From a virus: 24,168 nt of DNA. A program made the position numbers and the translations under genes. Below are positions 8,976 to 18,700 of this stretch, piece by piece. Position 1 is the first letter of the stretch. Each line of letters starts with the position of its first letter. Below the pieces are notes generated by a model. That model was given only the letters and a program-made list of their open reading frames with translations. It did not search any database and had not been told where the DNA came from. The stretch spans positions 1-24,168 of IMG/VR virus record IMGVR_UViG_3300037475_000235. One strand, 5' to 3'.

Positions 8976-10984
8976 TGACTAATCCTAATATTTTCAACGA
9001 AGAAGTTGGCCTTCTTAGAAGAGGAGCTATTGAAAGCTTTGATGAGGAGAGGGGCATCATTAAAGTTAAATTAAATAATGCTGCTTCAGGGAGTAATAAT
9101 CCTTCAGTTGAAATTCCTTCACCACATGCATTATTTTATAACAATGGTTTATTTATTGGAACAAGACCAAAAGCAGGCACGCCTATTGTAGTTAGTCAGG
9201 GTAGTGGTGGACAATATTTTTTCGTATCATTTTTAGCAGAAAATTTGCCAATAGTTCCCAGCTTGACTTTAGATGAATTATTAATTCAATCTAATGATAA
9301 TTCTTTTATTAAACTAGATACAAAAACTAATATTAATATTGGCTCTAACAATAATAGAGTTCATATTAATACTGATGAAAATTATATTAGTACCAATTTT
9401 TATAATCAATTTGATTTTACGCAAGCATCTCGTAAAATTGAAGGCGTAGTTAAAAGAGATAAGATTTTAAACACAAATTATGATCAAACATTTAAATTAG
9501 AAAATGATGATTATAATTCAAGGTTTTTTACTATTGGACTTGATCCTTCAACATCTCCAAATTCTAGTGTAACTGGCTCATCTAAGAATCCACCATTTGT
9601 AGAGCAAAGAGAAATAACTTATGAGTTTCAATATTTATCTGATATTGATAATGATTTAAATGAGTCTATTTTATATAATGGTGGAGGTACTAATAATCAA
9701 AGTTATATTCTACCAAATCGTCGCAAAAGTAGAGCAGACACTTTAAGTCTTACTTTAGCCTCACCAAATTATCTAATTGAAACTGTTAAAGGTACAGTTA
9801 TAGATATTTTTGGTAACATTTTAGATATTAACAGAAATCCATTATCTGTTGGAGTAGATCAAAATACAATTAGAGCAGATAAAACAAGTGATAAAGCAAA
9901 AGCTTTTTTAAAAATTAAAGAAATTGAAAGAAAAAGTTTAGCTTATCATTTTGAAATAAATGCTCGTAAAGACTTAACTGGTCAAAATGGTAAAGTTACA
10001 CTACCAGATATTAATTCTAATAGTGATTATGCTCGCAGCCGCAGCCGTTTCTTTTTAGATATTGATAAAGAAGGTCAATTTAAAATGAACGTCCCAGCCT
10101 CTAGTGAGACTGGTAACATTCCACTACTAACTAGATACGAAAATTATTCTAGCTTTGGTCCAGAAGATAATAATAATCCTAATAAGCTAATTTTTAGAGA
10201 TGATAATTTAGATATCTTTCATGATAGTTTTGCTGCTCCAAAAGCAACTGCCATAAACAGTGGGTTTTCTTATACTAATGATAGGGGCTCTATTCAAATT
10301 AAAGATGGAAATGCAGAAGCATCTCCAATTGATAGAATAACTCAGTCACATATTAAACATGGTACAGCATATCATGATTTATTACAAACATGTTATGCTC
10401 AGCAAAATAATGATTTCATTAATTATCAAGCCGGCACCAGCCAGAATGTTACAGTAAATATAAATGATATTCCAGAATTAACTAAAGTTGTTTCTAATGT
10501 TATTAATATTTCTGGAGAAAATGCGAATGCTGGTGGGCGTAGTGGTTCAATTAATTTCGACGGCTCTGTTGAAATGAATATTGGAGCTAATACAATAGAT
10601 CGTCAATCATTATGGCTTGATACTGCCGGTGGATTAGTGGCTAATATTGGAAGAGATTTAACGAATAGAAGTGCTGTTGTCTCTTTGAATGGTGACTTAA
10701 TAATTCAGGTAGGTGGATTTGGTGTAGTAGGCGACAGTAGGTTCGTTAAAGAAAATAATGGCAGTATTGGTGCTGTATTAGATTTAAGAATATTTACTGA
10801 TGGTGGATATGTTCATATGATTAGAGCAGATAAAAATGGCATAACTATTATGACTCCAGGTAATTTAGCAGTCCATGCTAAAGGAAATATGAAGTTTTCT
10901 AGCGATGCTAATATTGAAATGGATTGTGAAACACTCACCTTACAAGGGCGTATGGTTCAAAAGGTTTTTGGTGGAAGTATTTAA
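8975..10984 (+). CDS. Baseplate central spike protein (gp5 / gpV-like), no lysozyme domain
   Basis: 669 aa. Residues about 10-90 read as the OB fold of spike proteins: RGAIESFDEERGIIKVKL, then GTRPKAGTPIVVSQGSGGQ and FFVSFLAEN. The middle contains FFLDIDKEGQFKMNVPASSE at about 356-375, followed by GNIPLLTRYENYSS. From about 520 the chain becomes short repeated strands with Gly/Asn/Asp turns (GSINFDGSVEMNIGAN, NLAVHAKGNMKFSSDANIEM), as in a trimeric beta-helix needle that pierces the outer membrane or wall. No lysozyme or peptidase motif was found, unlike T4 gp5, and no HxH iron-binding tip like that of P2 gpV is visible near the C-terminus. The tip could be a separate PAAR protein elsewhere. 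The ATG overlaps the hub stop (TAATG). Confidence 0.77.
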   Translation: MTNPNIFNEEVGLLRRGAIESFDEERGIIKVKLNNAASGSNNPSVEIPSPHALFYNNGLFIGTRPKAGTPIVVSQGSGGQYFFVSFLAENLPIVPSLTLDELLIQSNDNSFIKLDTKTNINIGSNNNRVHINTDENYISTNFYNQFDFTQASRKIEGVVKRDKILNTNYDQTFKLENDDYNSRFFTIGLDPSTSPNSSVTGSSKNPPFVEQREITYEFQYLSDIDNDLNESILYNGGGTNNQSYILPNRRKSRADTLSLTLASPNYLIETVKGTVIDIFGNILDINRNPLSVGVDQNTIRADKTSDKAKAFLKIKEIERKSLAYHFEINARKDLTGQNGKVTLPDINSNSDYARSRSRFFLDIDKEGQFKMNVPASSETGNIPLLTRYENYSSFGPEDNNNPNKLIFRDDNLDIFHDSFAAPKATAINSGFSYTNDRGSIQIKDGNAEASPIDRITQSHIKHGTAYHDLLQTCYAQQNNDFINYQAGTSQNVTVNINDIPELTKVVSNVINISGENANAGGRSGSINFDGSVEMNIGANTIDRQSLWLDTAGGLVANIGRDLTNRSAVVSLNGDLIIQVGGFGVVGDSRFVKENNGSIGAVLDLRIFTDGGYVHMIRADKNGITIMTPGNLAVHAKGNMKFSSDANIEMDCETLTLQGRMVQKVFGGSI

Positions 10985-10995
10985 AGGAATATAAT

Positions 10996-11352
10996 ATGAA
11001 GAAATTAAATCCCGTTGTTTATGAAAAATTAATTTTGCAAGCAGAAGAAGCTAAAGAGCAAAATATGGTTAAGTTGTCTTCCGCTATTTTAGGGGCTTTA
11101 ACGGCATATCCGGAAAATGAAGAAGTGACGTATTCTTCAGGAGAGCTAAGTCATGATGTTTATCAAGATTTATGGAAAGTCGCTACTAATGTAATTAAAT
11201 ATTATAATTTAGAAAGCGTTGATGCAGAAAAAGTAAATGAAACAATTGAAATTTTATCTGGAAAGTTTATTTCTGAGTTGGAACATACTTTAGGTGTACC
11301 TGAAGGAACAATTGGACCTTTAGAAGATAAATTACCTGGTGAATCCAAATAA
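10996..11352 (+). CDS. Small helical protein of unknown function in baseplate operon
   Basis: 118 aa, acidic, with no cysteine. The first 95 residues are predicted by eye to be helical (YEKLILQAEEAKEQNM, DLWKVATNVIKYYNLE, VNETIEILSGKFISELEHTL). The tail is Pro/Gly-rich (GVPEGTIGPLEDKLPGESK). I recognise no family. The start is well supported by AAAGGA at 10983-10988, 7 bases before the ATG and overlapping the spike stop. A small helical protein beside the spike gene could be an assembly chaperone for the spike or for the hydrophobic protein encoded next, or a minor structural subunit. This is inference from position only. Confidence 0.7.
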   Translation: MKKLNPVVYEKLILQAEEAKEQNMVKLSSAILGALTAYPENEEVTYSSGELSHDVYQDLWKVATNVIKYYNLESVDAEKVNETIEILSGKFISELEHTLGVPEGTIGPLEDKLPGESK

Positions 11353-11362
11353 AGTGATATAT

Positions 11363-11381
11363 AATTAATATGGAATTAATT
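11363..11381 (+). promoter_or_regulatory. AT-rich dyad in the 48-base gap before the hydrophobic gene
   Basis: AATTAAT, a five-base spacer (ATGGA) and ATTAATT form a perfect 7-base inverted repeat. A TATAAT hexamer overlaps its left side at 11360-11365, but no good -35 hexamer lies 16-18 bases upstream. It may be a weak promoter or operator, or chance in DNA this AT-rich. It lacks the GC-rich stem and T run of a terminator. Confidence 0.2.
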
Positions 11382-11400
11382 TACTAAAGAGAAATAAATA

Positions 11401-13605
11401 ATGAGTCCCTGCAGCCCAAGCGACGTTTTCATACAAATACCTGATGGTCCTTCTGGACCTCCAATCCCAGGTTTCGGGGTTCCTTTTGCCTTAAAGATTC
11501 CTGATATTTCTCCAATACCAGATGGGTTTCCGGAAGATCTATTAGATTTATTTGATAAATTTCAATTTCTAATTCCACCAGGTGTATTAAAGCCAACCCT
11601 AAATCCTAATTTTAGTAAAGATATTTTTGACACCATCATGTCAATGTTGGATAAGTTTTTTCCATTTTTGATGCTGTATAAATTCTTTTTACCAGTATTA
11701 AATTTAATTATTTGTATTATTGAGGTCCTTTGTGCCATTCCTAATCCATTTAAACTTATAAGAGCTATGAGAAGATTATTTAGAAATTGTATCCCAGCAT
11801 TCTTAAATCTTTTCCCAATTTTTGCTCTTATAATTATGATTATTTCTTTGCTATTATTATTATTAGCATTAATTGAATATATAATCTCTCAAATATTAAA
11901 ATTAATAGAAGCTTTACTTAGAAATATTAATGCTCTAGTAAAATCTTTTAGTGATGGAGATCAAAATTCTGTTTTGGCTATTGCTAAAAAGCTTGGTAGT
12001 TTACTTTGTATTTTCCAAAACTTATTTGTATTATTATCTATTTTTAATATTATTATTGAAGTAATTAGAAATATGTTGAGCTTAAGTTTCTCTATTCCGC
12101 CATGTGATGATAGTGGAACGGGAGATGCTGATGGATGCTGTACACCAGATGTTTGTCCAACTATTGTGAAGTCTCCATATACTAGAGCTTCTGGTAACGT
12201 ACAATATCTAAATCAATTATCACTTAGACCTGCTACTCCAATTCCAGGATTAACTAATTTTGGAACTGTTGTTAGGCAAGAAGGAATTGTTATTTATGAT
12301 CCGGCTCAAGAAATTGGGCAGGCTTTCATTAACATTGTTGATGGATATGATGTTCCACTTCAAGATTCTTCAGGATACAAATCTAAGCCAGTATTTTTTC
12401 CAACAGATGTAAATTATAATAGTGCTACATCACCTCGCCAAGCTGCTTACACAGTTGATTTGAGATTATATTATAATCCTGCTAACTGGGGTCGCACTAA
12501 TGAAGTTGGAGGATCATCAAGATTCATTAAATTTACCAACTGTATTGTTACTGATACTCCAACTAGAACATACACCAGAAATGATGGAACTGTCATTACA
12601 GTTAATGATGGTGTTTTGCCATTAGCTGGCGGTTTGGGCTATGAAGATGATGGAGTAACTATTCTTAGAGGATTTGGTTCTGATGGAATTACTCCAATAT
12701 CTAACCAAGCTACTTTAGAAAATTTTATTCATAAAGCTGCTCGTTACTCAGTATCAGGAAACATAGATCCAGTTCCTGCTGATGGATATGTATTTGATCA
12801 AGTTCAATATACATTTAGACCAAATCTAGAAACCTTATTAAACAAACAATTAATTACACTTGGGTGTGAGCCTTCATTAGCTTTGAATAAAGCATTTATT
12901 AATAGCGCCTTTGCCGGTGATGCAGGTATTAAAGGACAATTATTAGGAAATCTAGTTAATGGAGTAAATGGTAAAGTATTTCCTAATCCAAATGCCACAT
13001 TGGATTGTTTGCAAGCTGCATTGTCTGCCCTTAGAAGCAATTTAACTACAGCTGGTGTAGCTCAATTTCAAGCAGCAACAGCTATTTGTTTGGGTAAATT
13101 ACAATCAGATACAAAAAGTGCTCTAGTTGATTTAGTAAATTTAGGATATGATGCTTGTGGAAGTGATTTTAATTTAAATCCACCAAAACAATTCACCAGC
13201 AAACCAATTGCAGTTAAAGTTAACATTAAAGAAAGAAATGGTATTTCTGTTACTGCTGGTATGCCACAAGACATTGGTGATATATTGGCTAAAAATGTCA
13301 AAGCTCATATTACTTTTGGTAAAATTAGTAATTTTATTTATGATGGTTATCAAGCTTTTACTGCAGATATCACAAGTCAATTACCTGGTAAGGGAACCAT
13401 AATGATATCTTTTGATAATAATATTTTATGTACTAATACTATTCCAGCTGATAATACAGTTGATCCAACTCATACTCTGCAAGCTATTGATTATCAATTC
13501 GTTTACTCTCCAGTATCTGGTGCTGGTGCAGTACCAACTGCTGATGGTGATTCTGAAGGAGTCCCATACAGAGATGGTGAAGATATATCCAGGGAAGGTA
13601 ATTAA
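11401..13605 (+). CDS. Hydrophobic multi-segment baseplate-cassette protein, unknown function
   Basis: 734 aa, no family recognised. Residues 10-70 are Pro-rich with repeated Ile-Pro-Asp (IPDGPSG, IPDISPIPDG). Residues 86-113, 131-168 and 199-224 are extremely hydrophobic (for example FALIIMIISLLLLLLALIEY) and look like three or four membrane helices separated by short basic loops (RAMRRLFRN). At 235-252 a cysteine cluster (CDDSG, DGCCTPDVC) marks the change to a soluble beta-rich region. The last part (about 590-720) resembles a beta-sandwich. I count 15 cysteines, many compared with its neighbours. There is no signal peptide pattern: the N-terminus is Pro-rich rather than basic-hydrophobic. 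The position between spike and wedge genes suggests a virion component, perhaps one entering the host membrane during injection. The stop overlaps the next gene's ATG, implying coupled translation. The start follows an AGAG-type site. Confidence 0.75.
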   Translation: MSPCSPSDVFIQIPDGPSGPPIPGFGVPFALKIPDISPIPDGFPEDLLDLFDKFQFLIPPGVLKPTLNPNFSKDIFDTIMSMLDKFFPFLMLYKFFLPVLNLIICIIEVLCAIPNPFKLIRAMRRLFRNCIPAFLNLFPIFALIIMIISLLLLLLALIEYIISQILKLIEALLRNINALVKSFSDGDQNSVLAIAKKLGSLLCIFQNLFVLLSIFNIIIEVIRNMLSLSFSIPPCDDSGTGDADGCCTPDVCPTIVKSPYTRASGNVQYLNQLSLRPATPIPGLTNFGTVVRQEGIVIYDPAQEIGQAFINIVDGYDVPLQDSSGYKSKPVFFPTDVNYNSATSPRQAAYTVDLRLYYNPANWGRTNEVGGSSRFIKFTNCIVTDTPTRTYTRNDGTVITVNDGVLPLAGGLGYEDDGVTILRGFGSDGITPISNQATLENFIHKAARYSVSGNIDPVPADGYVFDQVQYTFRPNLETLLNKQLITLGCEPSLALNKAFINSAFAGDAGIKGQLLGNLVNGVNGKVFPNPNATLDCLQAALSALRSNLTTAGVAQFQAATAICLGKLQSDTKSALVDLVNLGYDACGSDFNLNPPKQFTSKPIAVKVNIKERNGISVTAGMPQDIGDILAKNVKAHITFGKISNFIYDGYQAFTADITSQLPGKGTIMISFDNNILCTNTIPADNTVDPTHTLQAIDYQFVYSPVSGAGAVPTADGDSEGVPYRDGEDISREGN

Positions 13606-15263
13606 TGGCTAATATTCCTAATCAATCTAACTATCAAGATTCTCAAAATTTTGATATTGATATTGAGAGTATATACACTGATTTTATTAAAGAAATTGAT
13701 GCAAATAGAAGCATTGTTAATACTTCAAATCAAGGCAATCAAATATTTCTTAAGGTTCTTAAAAAACAAACAATTACTAGTTTAGCTAAATTAGTTAAGG
13801 TAGAAGATACTCCACAGGAAAGCCGCTGTCATGCATTTTTTAGACTAATTGGATTTCCTGTAGTATCTAAAGATTTAAGATACTACAATCCAGGATTTGA
13901 TATAATTAAAGATCCTGATAGAGAAATAACTTTAGATCTTAAAATTGATATTGCCAATAACCCATTTGACGGATTTGTTAGTTTATCTTTTAGAAGAGAA
14001 AGTTACGTTAACTCTATTTTACAAACCTTCTCTCAAAATAATACCATAACATCTAGTGTTTTATCTTTATCATCTAGTACTCAAGTTCGTCCGTTCGCGG
14101 CACCAGTAAAAAGTTCAGATGCATTTGACACTAAGCCAGAGAATCAATCATATACTGCTGATTTTAAAGGACAAATAGGAAATTTTGATAGTGTAAAACT
14201 AACAGAGTATCAAGATGAAAATGGAAATAAACCAATTCTATCTCAATTAAATCAAACTAGATTTCATTTCATTAAACCATTTATTGTTGATCCTAAAATT
14301 GATTTTACTGTGGCACCTTCTTCTAGAAAAGTTGCGATTCCATTTGCTCTTAATAAAAGCAATTTATTGATTGCAGAAAATACTTTTGTTAAAAGACCTT
14401 TGTTAGAAAAAGTAATTAGAGATAGATTTTCTGTGGAAAATAGTGCTAATTTAGGTACTGCCGACACCTCAATAAAAAATTATATTTTAAGTATTCCTGC
14501 AGTTCAGGATGAAGCTTTAATTAAGCAAATGACATCAAATGTATATAAGCTTTCCGAGCAACAACAATTTGCAAAATATATAAATATTATTAGAGCAATG
14601 TGCAAAAAACTAGTTGAGGCTCAACTAGTTATACAGAGAGTGCAATCATTATATTATTGGTTGCCTGTCCCATCTAGTACTGGACCAGAAGGGGGCAATA
14701 CAATTAAAGATATTATTATTTCTAGTACTTTACCAAAAGATTTTATTACGATTTTTGATAAATCATTAATTGATAAAGTTTTAAAACAAATTTCAAATCA
14801 ATTTAATATTCAAACTTCTGATGTTAATGGAATTCCTGATGTTGGCGGATTTGCTTTTGATATTTTTACAAATACTTTTGATAATGAAACAAGCAATTCT
14901 TTGGGCGATGTAGCTACTCAAAGCGTTAATACTGCTGTCAAAAATAGAAAACAACATATGAATAGTGCTGGCGCAGCCCTAAGAACTATAGAAATTATAA
15001 TGGGTGAATTTAGTGGTTTAGGGCTATGTGACATTATTGCAGTTATGGGTGCCCTTTATATTATGCCCAAAGAGTCTCTTTTAGGTTTTCTAGACCAAGA
15101 TTCCTTTACAAGAATGATTAATTCTGTAGATTATATTCCAGATACTGTTGAACGTAATGATATTACTGGTTCTATGGATTCTTTCTTGGAAAATGTTAAA
15201 GGATATTATAATTTAATGGATAAAATTTATCAAGACCTAAAGAACAATAACGGCTTATCTTAA
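13605..15263 (+). CDS. Baseplate-cassette protein of unknown function (552 aa)
   Basis: 552 aa, no family recognised. The first 270 residues mix helix and strand (HAFFRLIGFPVVSKDLRYYN near 75-95). The middle, about 290-420, is largely helical. The C-terminal third contains a hydrophobic helical stretch at about 455-495 (GLGLCDIIAVMGALYIMPKE). The ATG overlaps the stop of the hydrophobic 734-aa gene (TAATG) behind an AAGG site at 13596-13599. The two products are therefore probably made in fixed ratio and may bind one another. The gene precedes the gp25-type wedge gene by 57 bases. A structural role in the baseplate centre or wedge is likely from context; T4 gp53-like or P2-like wedge proteins are smaller and do not obviously match. 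Confidence 0.7.
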   Translation: MANIPNQSNYQDSQNFDIDIESIYTDFIKEIDANRSIVNTSNQGNQIFLKVLKKQTITSLAKLVKVEDTPQESRCHAFFRLIGFPVVSKDLRYYNPGFDIIKDPDREITLDLKIDIANNPFDGFVSLSFRRESYVNSILQTFSQNNTITSSVLSLSSSTQVRPFAAPVKSSDAFDTKPENQSYTADFKGQIGNFDSVKLTEYQDENGNKPILSQLNQTRFHFIKPFIVDPKIDFTVAPSSRKVAIPFALNKSNLLIAENTFVKRPLLEKVIRDRFSVENSANLGTADTSIKNYILSIPAVQDEALIKQMTSNVYKLSEQQQFAKYINIIRAMCKKLVEAQLVIQRVQSLYYWLPVPSSTGPEGGNTIKDIIISSTLPKDFITIFDKSLIDKVLKQISNQFNIQTSDVNGIPDVGGFAFDIFTNTFDNETSNSLGDVATQSVNTAVKNRKQHMNSAGAALRTIEIIMGEFSGLGLCDIIAVMGALYIMPKESLLGFLDQDSFTRMINSVDYIPDTVERNDITGSMDSFLENVKGYYNLMDKIYQDLKNNNGLS

Positions 15264-15264
15264 G

Positions 15265-15297
15265 GCTAATTATCCCGGATTTATCTAATAATTAAGC
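15265..15297 (+). promoter_or_regulatory. Imperfect dyad in the 57-base gap before the gp25-like gene
   Basis: TAATTAT at 15267-15273 pairs with ATAATTA at 15288-15294. The stem is extended by GC at 15265-15266 with GC at 15296-15297 across a one-base bulge, with a 14-base loop. The gap between genes is otherwise featureless apart from the AGGAG ribosome binding site. It could be an operator or an RNA processing hairpin, but AT-only stems of this length also occur by chance here. Confidence 0.22.
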
Positions 15298-15308
15298 ATA
15301 GTAAAGAT

Positions 15309-15313
15309 AGGAG
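15309..15313 (+). promoter_or_regulatory. Ribosome binding site of the gp25-like gene
   Basis: AGGAG lies 7 bases before the ATG at 15321 and is the best Shine-Dalgarno match in the window. It fixes this start and suggests that the small wedge protein is translated strongly and independently of the upstream gene. Confidence 0.7.
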
Positions 15314-15320
15314 CTGGCTT

Positions 15321-15752
15321 ATGTCTTTTGATCTAAAATTAGAGGGTGGAGACCTAGTAGTTAAAACCGGGCAACTTCAAACTGTTGTTGATAGCGAAAA
15401 GCTAATTCAAGACATTTTGAAAATGTGTTTAACTACAGCAGGCACAAATCCATTGCATCCGTGGTATGGATCTTTTATTTCTAGAACTATAGTAGGAAAT
15501 CCTATGTATAGCTCTATTTTAGTTCAAATTGCTAAATCTCAGCTTAATACTGCCTTAGAGAATTTAAAAAATTTACAGGGCATTCAAGTTAAATCTTTCC
15601 AAAGGGTTAGTGCTGACGAACAAATCAGTGCTATTCTGGATATATCTATTATAAGAAATCAATTAGATCCAAGACTATTTGATGTTAAAATAAGAGCTTT
15701 ATCTAAAGGACAAAAACCAATAACTACAGCTTTTAGAGTTTCCACTATATAA
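15321..15752 (+). CDS. Baseplate wedge / sheath initiator protein, gp25 / gpW-like
   Basis: 143 aa, the normal length for the GPW/gp25 family (about 110-145). The pattern is typical: an N-terminal strand pair (GGDLVVKTGQLQTVVDSEKL), a helix (IQDILKMCLTTA), a conserved loop ending in a Trp-Tyr-Gly motif (GTNPLHPWYGS at 41-51), a long helix (about 62-82), then beta-strands. T4 gp25 is a wedge protein with the fold of a sheath subunit; it gives the sheath its first attachment strand, and the related gpW of P2 does the same. It lies 15 bases upstream of the J-like gene, the conserved W-J / 25-6 gene order. The family usually has an acidic-arginine motif in the central loop; here the loop is Asn-Pro-Leu-His-Pro instead. 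This is one of the firmest calls in the window. Confidence 0.88.
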   Translation: MSFDLKLEGGDLVVKTGQLQTVVDSEKLIQDILKMCLTTAGTNPLHPWYGSFISRTIVGNPMYSSILVQIAKSQLNTALENLKNLQGIQVKSFQRVSADEQISAILDISIIRNQLDPRLFDVKIRALSKGQKPITTAFRVSTI

Positions 15753-15767
15753 GCATTAGGATGAGAC

Positions 15768-18700
15768 ATGGTAACAATTCGTAGCGTTAATGAAATAATC
15801 TTAAGCCTAATAGACTTTTATAGAGTTGCTCAGCCCGATCTTGATACAAAACCAGGCACAATTGCTAGAGATTTATTTGTTGATGGTCCATCTAGTCAAT
15901 TATCTTTATTATATGATGAATTGTCCAGTGTATCAAGCCAACAATCTATGAGATTGGTTATTGGTACTGATTTAGATAAGCTTGCTAAAAACTTTGGTGT
16001 TATTAGAAAACAAGCTACACCCTCAACTGGAATAGCATTATTGACATTTTCTGCGATTAATTCCACTATTAATATTAATAAAGGTGATGTTGTAGTAGCT
16101 TCTAATGGATTTTCTTTTACTATATCTAATGGTATTTCTGTTTCATCATCCTCAACAAATTTTTATCGTTCAGTAGCATCTAAATTTAGAGATCAATTGG
16201 ATTTTGCTGGAATTTCTGACGAATATGCGGTTGAAGTTACTGTATCGGCATCTACCGCTGGTAGTGCTGGAAATATTGGATCATATTCACTTAGTAGAAC
16301 TAATATACCAGGAGTATCTAATATAACTAACATTAATCCATTTAAAGGCGGTAATGATCAAGAGAATGATTCTACCTTCAGAACCCGCGTATTATCATCT
16401 TTCAGTGGATCAAGCGTAGGAACATCTTTGGGTTATTTAAACGTAGCCTTAGGTACTACAGGGGTTTCTGATGCTCAAGTTATTGAGCCAGGTGATGTTT
16501 TGATGATTAGAGATGGAACTGTAGTTTCTGTTGCTGCAGATGGAGCCAGGACTATTATTTCAGAAGGTTCCGGGGGCAAAGTAGATGTAGTTGTATTAGG
16601 ATCTAACCTTGTTGAAAATACCGATAGTTTTATTTATAGAGATAAGAGCAATAATAACGATCCTTCAAGCTCTAAAAATGATGTTGTTTTAGGTCAAATT
16701 GCTGCCGATGCCGGAAAAACTATTAACAGAAAAAGAATTGATGATATTAAAAATGGCGTTTTGCCAGCACAACCAGTAGATACTTTACTTCAAATAACAG
16801 GTTCAGTTAGTGGGGCTAATTTTGCCGAAAAGAGTATTGACTCTTATGGTAGAGTTTCTGGAAACTTTGAGTTATTAAAAGATACTGGAGTATATGGAGG
16901 AAGTCCATTTGGTTTTGATACATTTCATTGGGTTTCTGACAGGGTGTCTGATTTTAGTGAAGATAAAATTAAGGGTCAATTTAATGGACAAGATGCTGTT
17001 ACATTTACCGATGTATTGGGCATTTCAAATGTTCAACAAAATTTAGCTATTACCAATGAAAATAGTTTAGTTACTTCTGATAGATCTATTATTCAATTAC
17101 TGCATACACCAGTTATAAATGTAACAAGAGTATTTAATGTTAATACTGGTGAGCGTTATATTATTACTAATCAAAATTTAGATCAAACTGGTACATTTAA
17201 TACTACAGGAAGAATTCAAATATCAGGAAATACATTGCCTTCTGCATCTGATGTATTACAAGTAGATTATAGTTGGATTGTTAATTATGATCAATATTCT
17301 GATTTTGATGGTTTAGTTGGAACTTCTAATCCAAGATCTGTAACAGATAGTATTGATTGGGGTTATGCATCTATGGTTCGTGATGAAAGAATAGTTTTTG
17401 ATTTAAGTGTTGGAAATAACTTCTTTCAAGGAACTGCAACACAACCAATTGCAAGCGTATTAAGTGCAAAAAAATTCTTAGAGCTTGATGGTACAGTTGT
17501 TCAAGTAACATCTGGAACATTCGTTAATAGGTTGTCTGTCGTGGTTGATAAGCTTCCAACATTAACTGCCAGTGTAGAGTCAGTTACTTTAAAAAATACA
17601 AATGTAGAGCTTTATGATACGGCTCAAGGAAATTCTGTTGTATCCACTTCTACTGAAGTAGTTGGAATAGAAGTTCTTTATGTTACAACTATTATATTAG
17701 CTTCTGATACTGTTGCAGCAGTTGGTGATAGAGTCACTGTTATTTTAAACAGTACAGACACTTATTCATCAGATGTAGTTTCTGGCAGCAGTAATGGTAA
17801 TCAAATTACTATTCCATCTTCTTTAATTGATACAACTGCCACATCGATTACATTAAGAGTAACATATGTTTCTGCAGTATCTGATTTAATTTCTACTTCA
17901 ACCACTTCTTTACCAGCCAGTAGAAATGGTAATGGATTTAATTTATTAGATAATAATGGATTTAGTAATTTTAGTCAAGTTAATATGGCTAGAAGAGAAC
18001 ATCAAACTGTTCAAAAAAATCTTAGCAATCAATATTATGTAGAAATTAATTTGCCAATAGCTGATTTCACATTAGATGTAGATCAAGTAATTGCTGTAGT
18101 TAGATTGTCAGACAATTTAGAATTGTGGAATTCTAGCAACACAGGCTCAATAGCCAATGGGAGTTCCGGAAACTATCAAATTATATTAAATGGTCTTAAT
18201 ACTCCAGCCATTGGAGATCGTGCTCTTATAGTTTATTATGCTACTGATTCTAGAAAGTTCCAACCATTTAGCTATAGTAACAATTTGATTAAAAGTAAAA
18301 TTAATGTATTGCAAACTAATACCTCTAGTACATTTAAAGTAAATTTAAATGAATTTACTAATCAAGGCTCAGGATTAACATTTACAGTTATAGAACCTAA
18401 CTCAGATATAGTTTTATATAGTGTTATAGATGGATATTTAACTAATACCGTTGCTGGAGTAGCAACGGTTTCAAGTCCAACAGTTAATTTTTCTGCTACC
18501 ACCGACATGTTATACAAAAAAGTTAGAATTACTGGAGCAACAGTTCCTAATAATAATGGAACTTATGATATAACTGATTTCAATCAACTAACAAATAAAA
18601 TAACAATTACTAACGTATTAAGTAATATCACAGCCGATCAAATTTCTATAATAAGAATATTAGATGGACAAGAATTATGGAATTATTCTGGAACTATTGA

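Noticed and set aside
11360-11400. Sigma-70 promoter (TATAAT) or T4-type late promoter (AATAAATA next to the ATG at 11401)
   Set aside because: No -35 match at proper spacing supports the first, and the second abuts the start codon, leaving no leader. Both hexamers are common by chance at this base composition.
13208-13612. Two + strand frames (13208-13402 and 13412-13612) inside the hydrophobic gene's coding region
   Set aside because: They lie wholly or almost wholly in an alternative frame of the 734-aa gene, have low-complexity Leu/Ile/Lys products and no convincing ribosome binding site. They reflect base composition.
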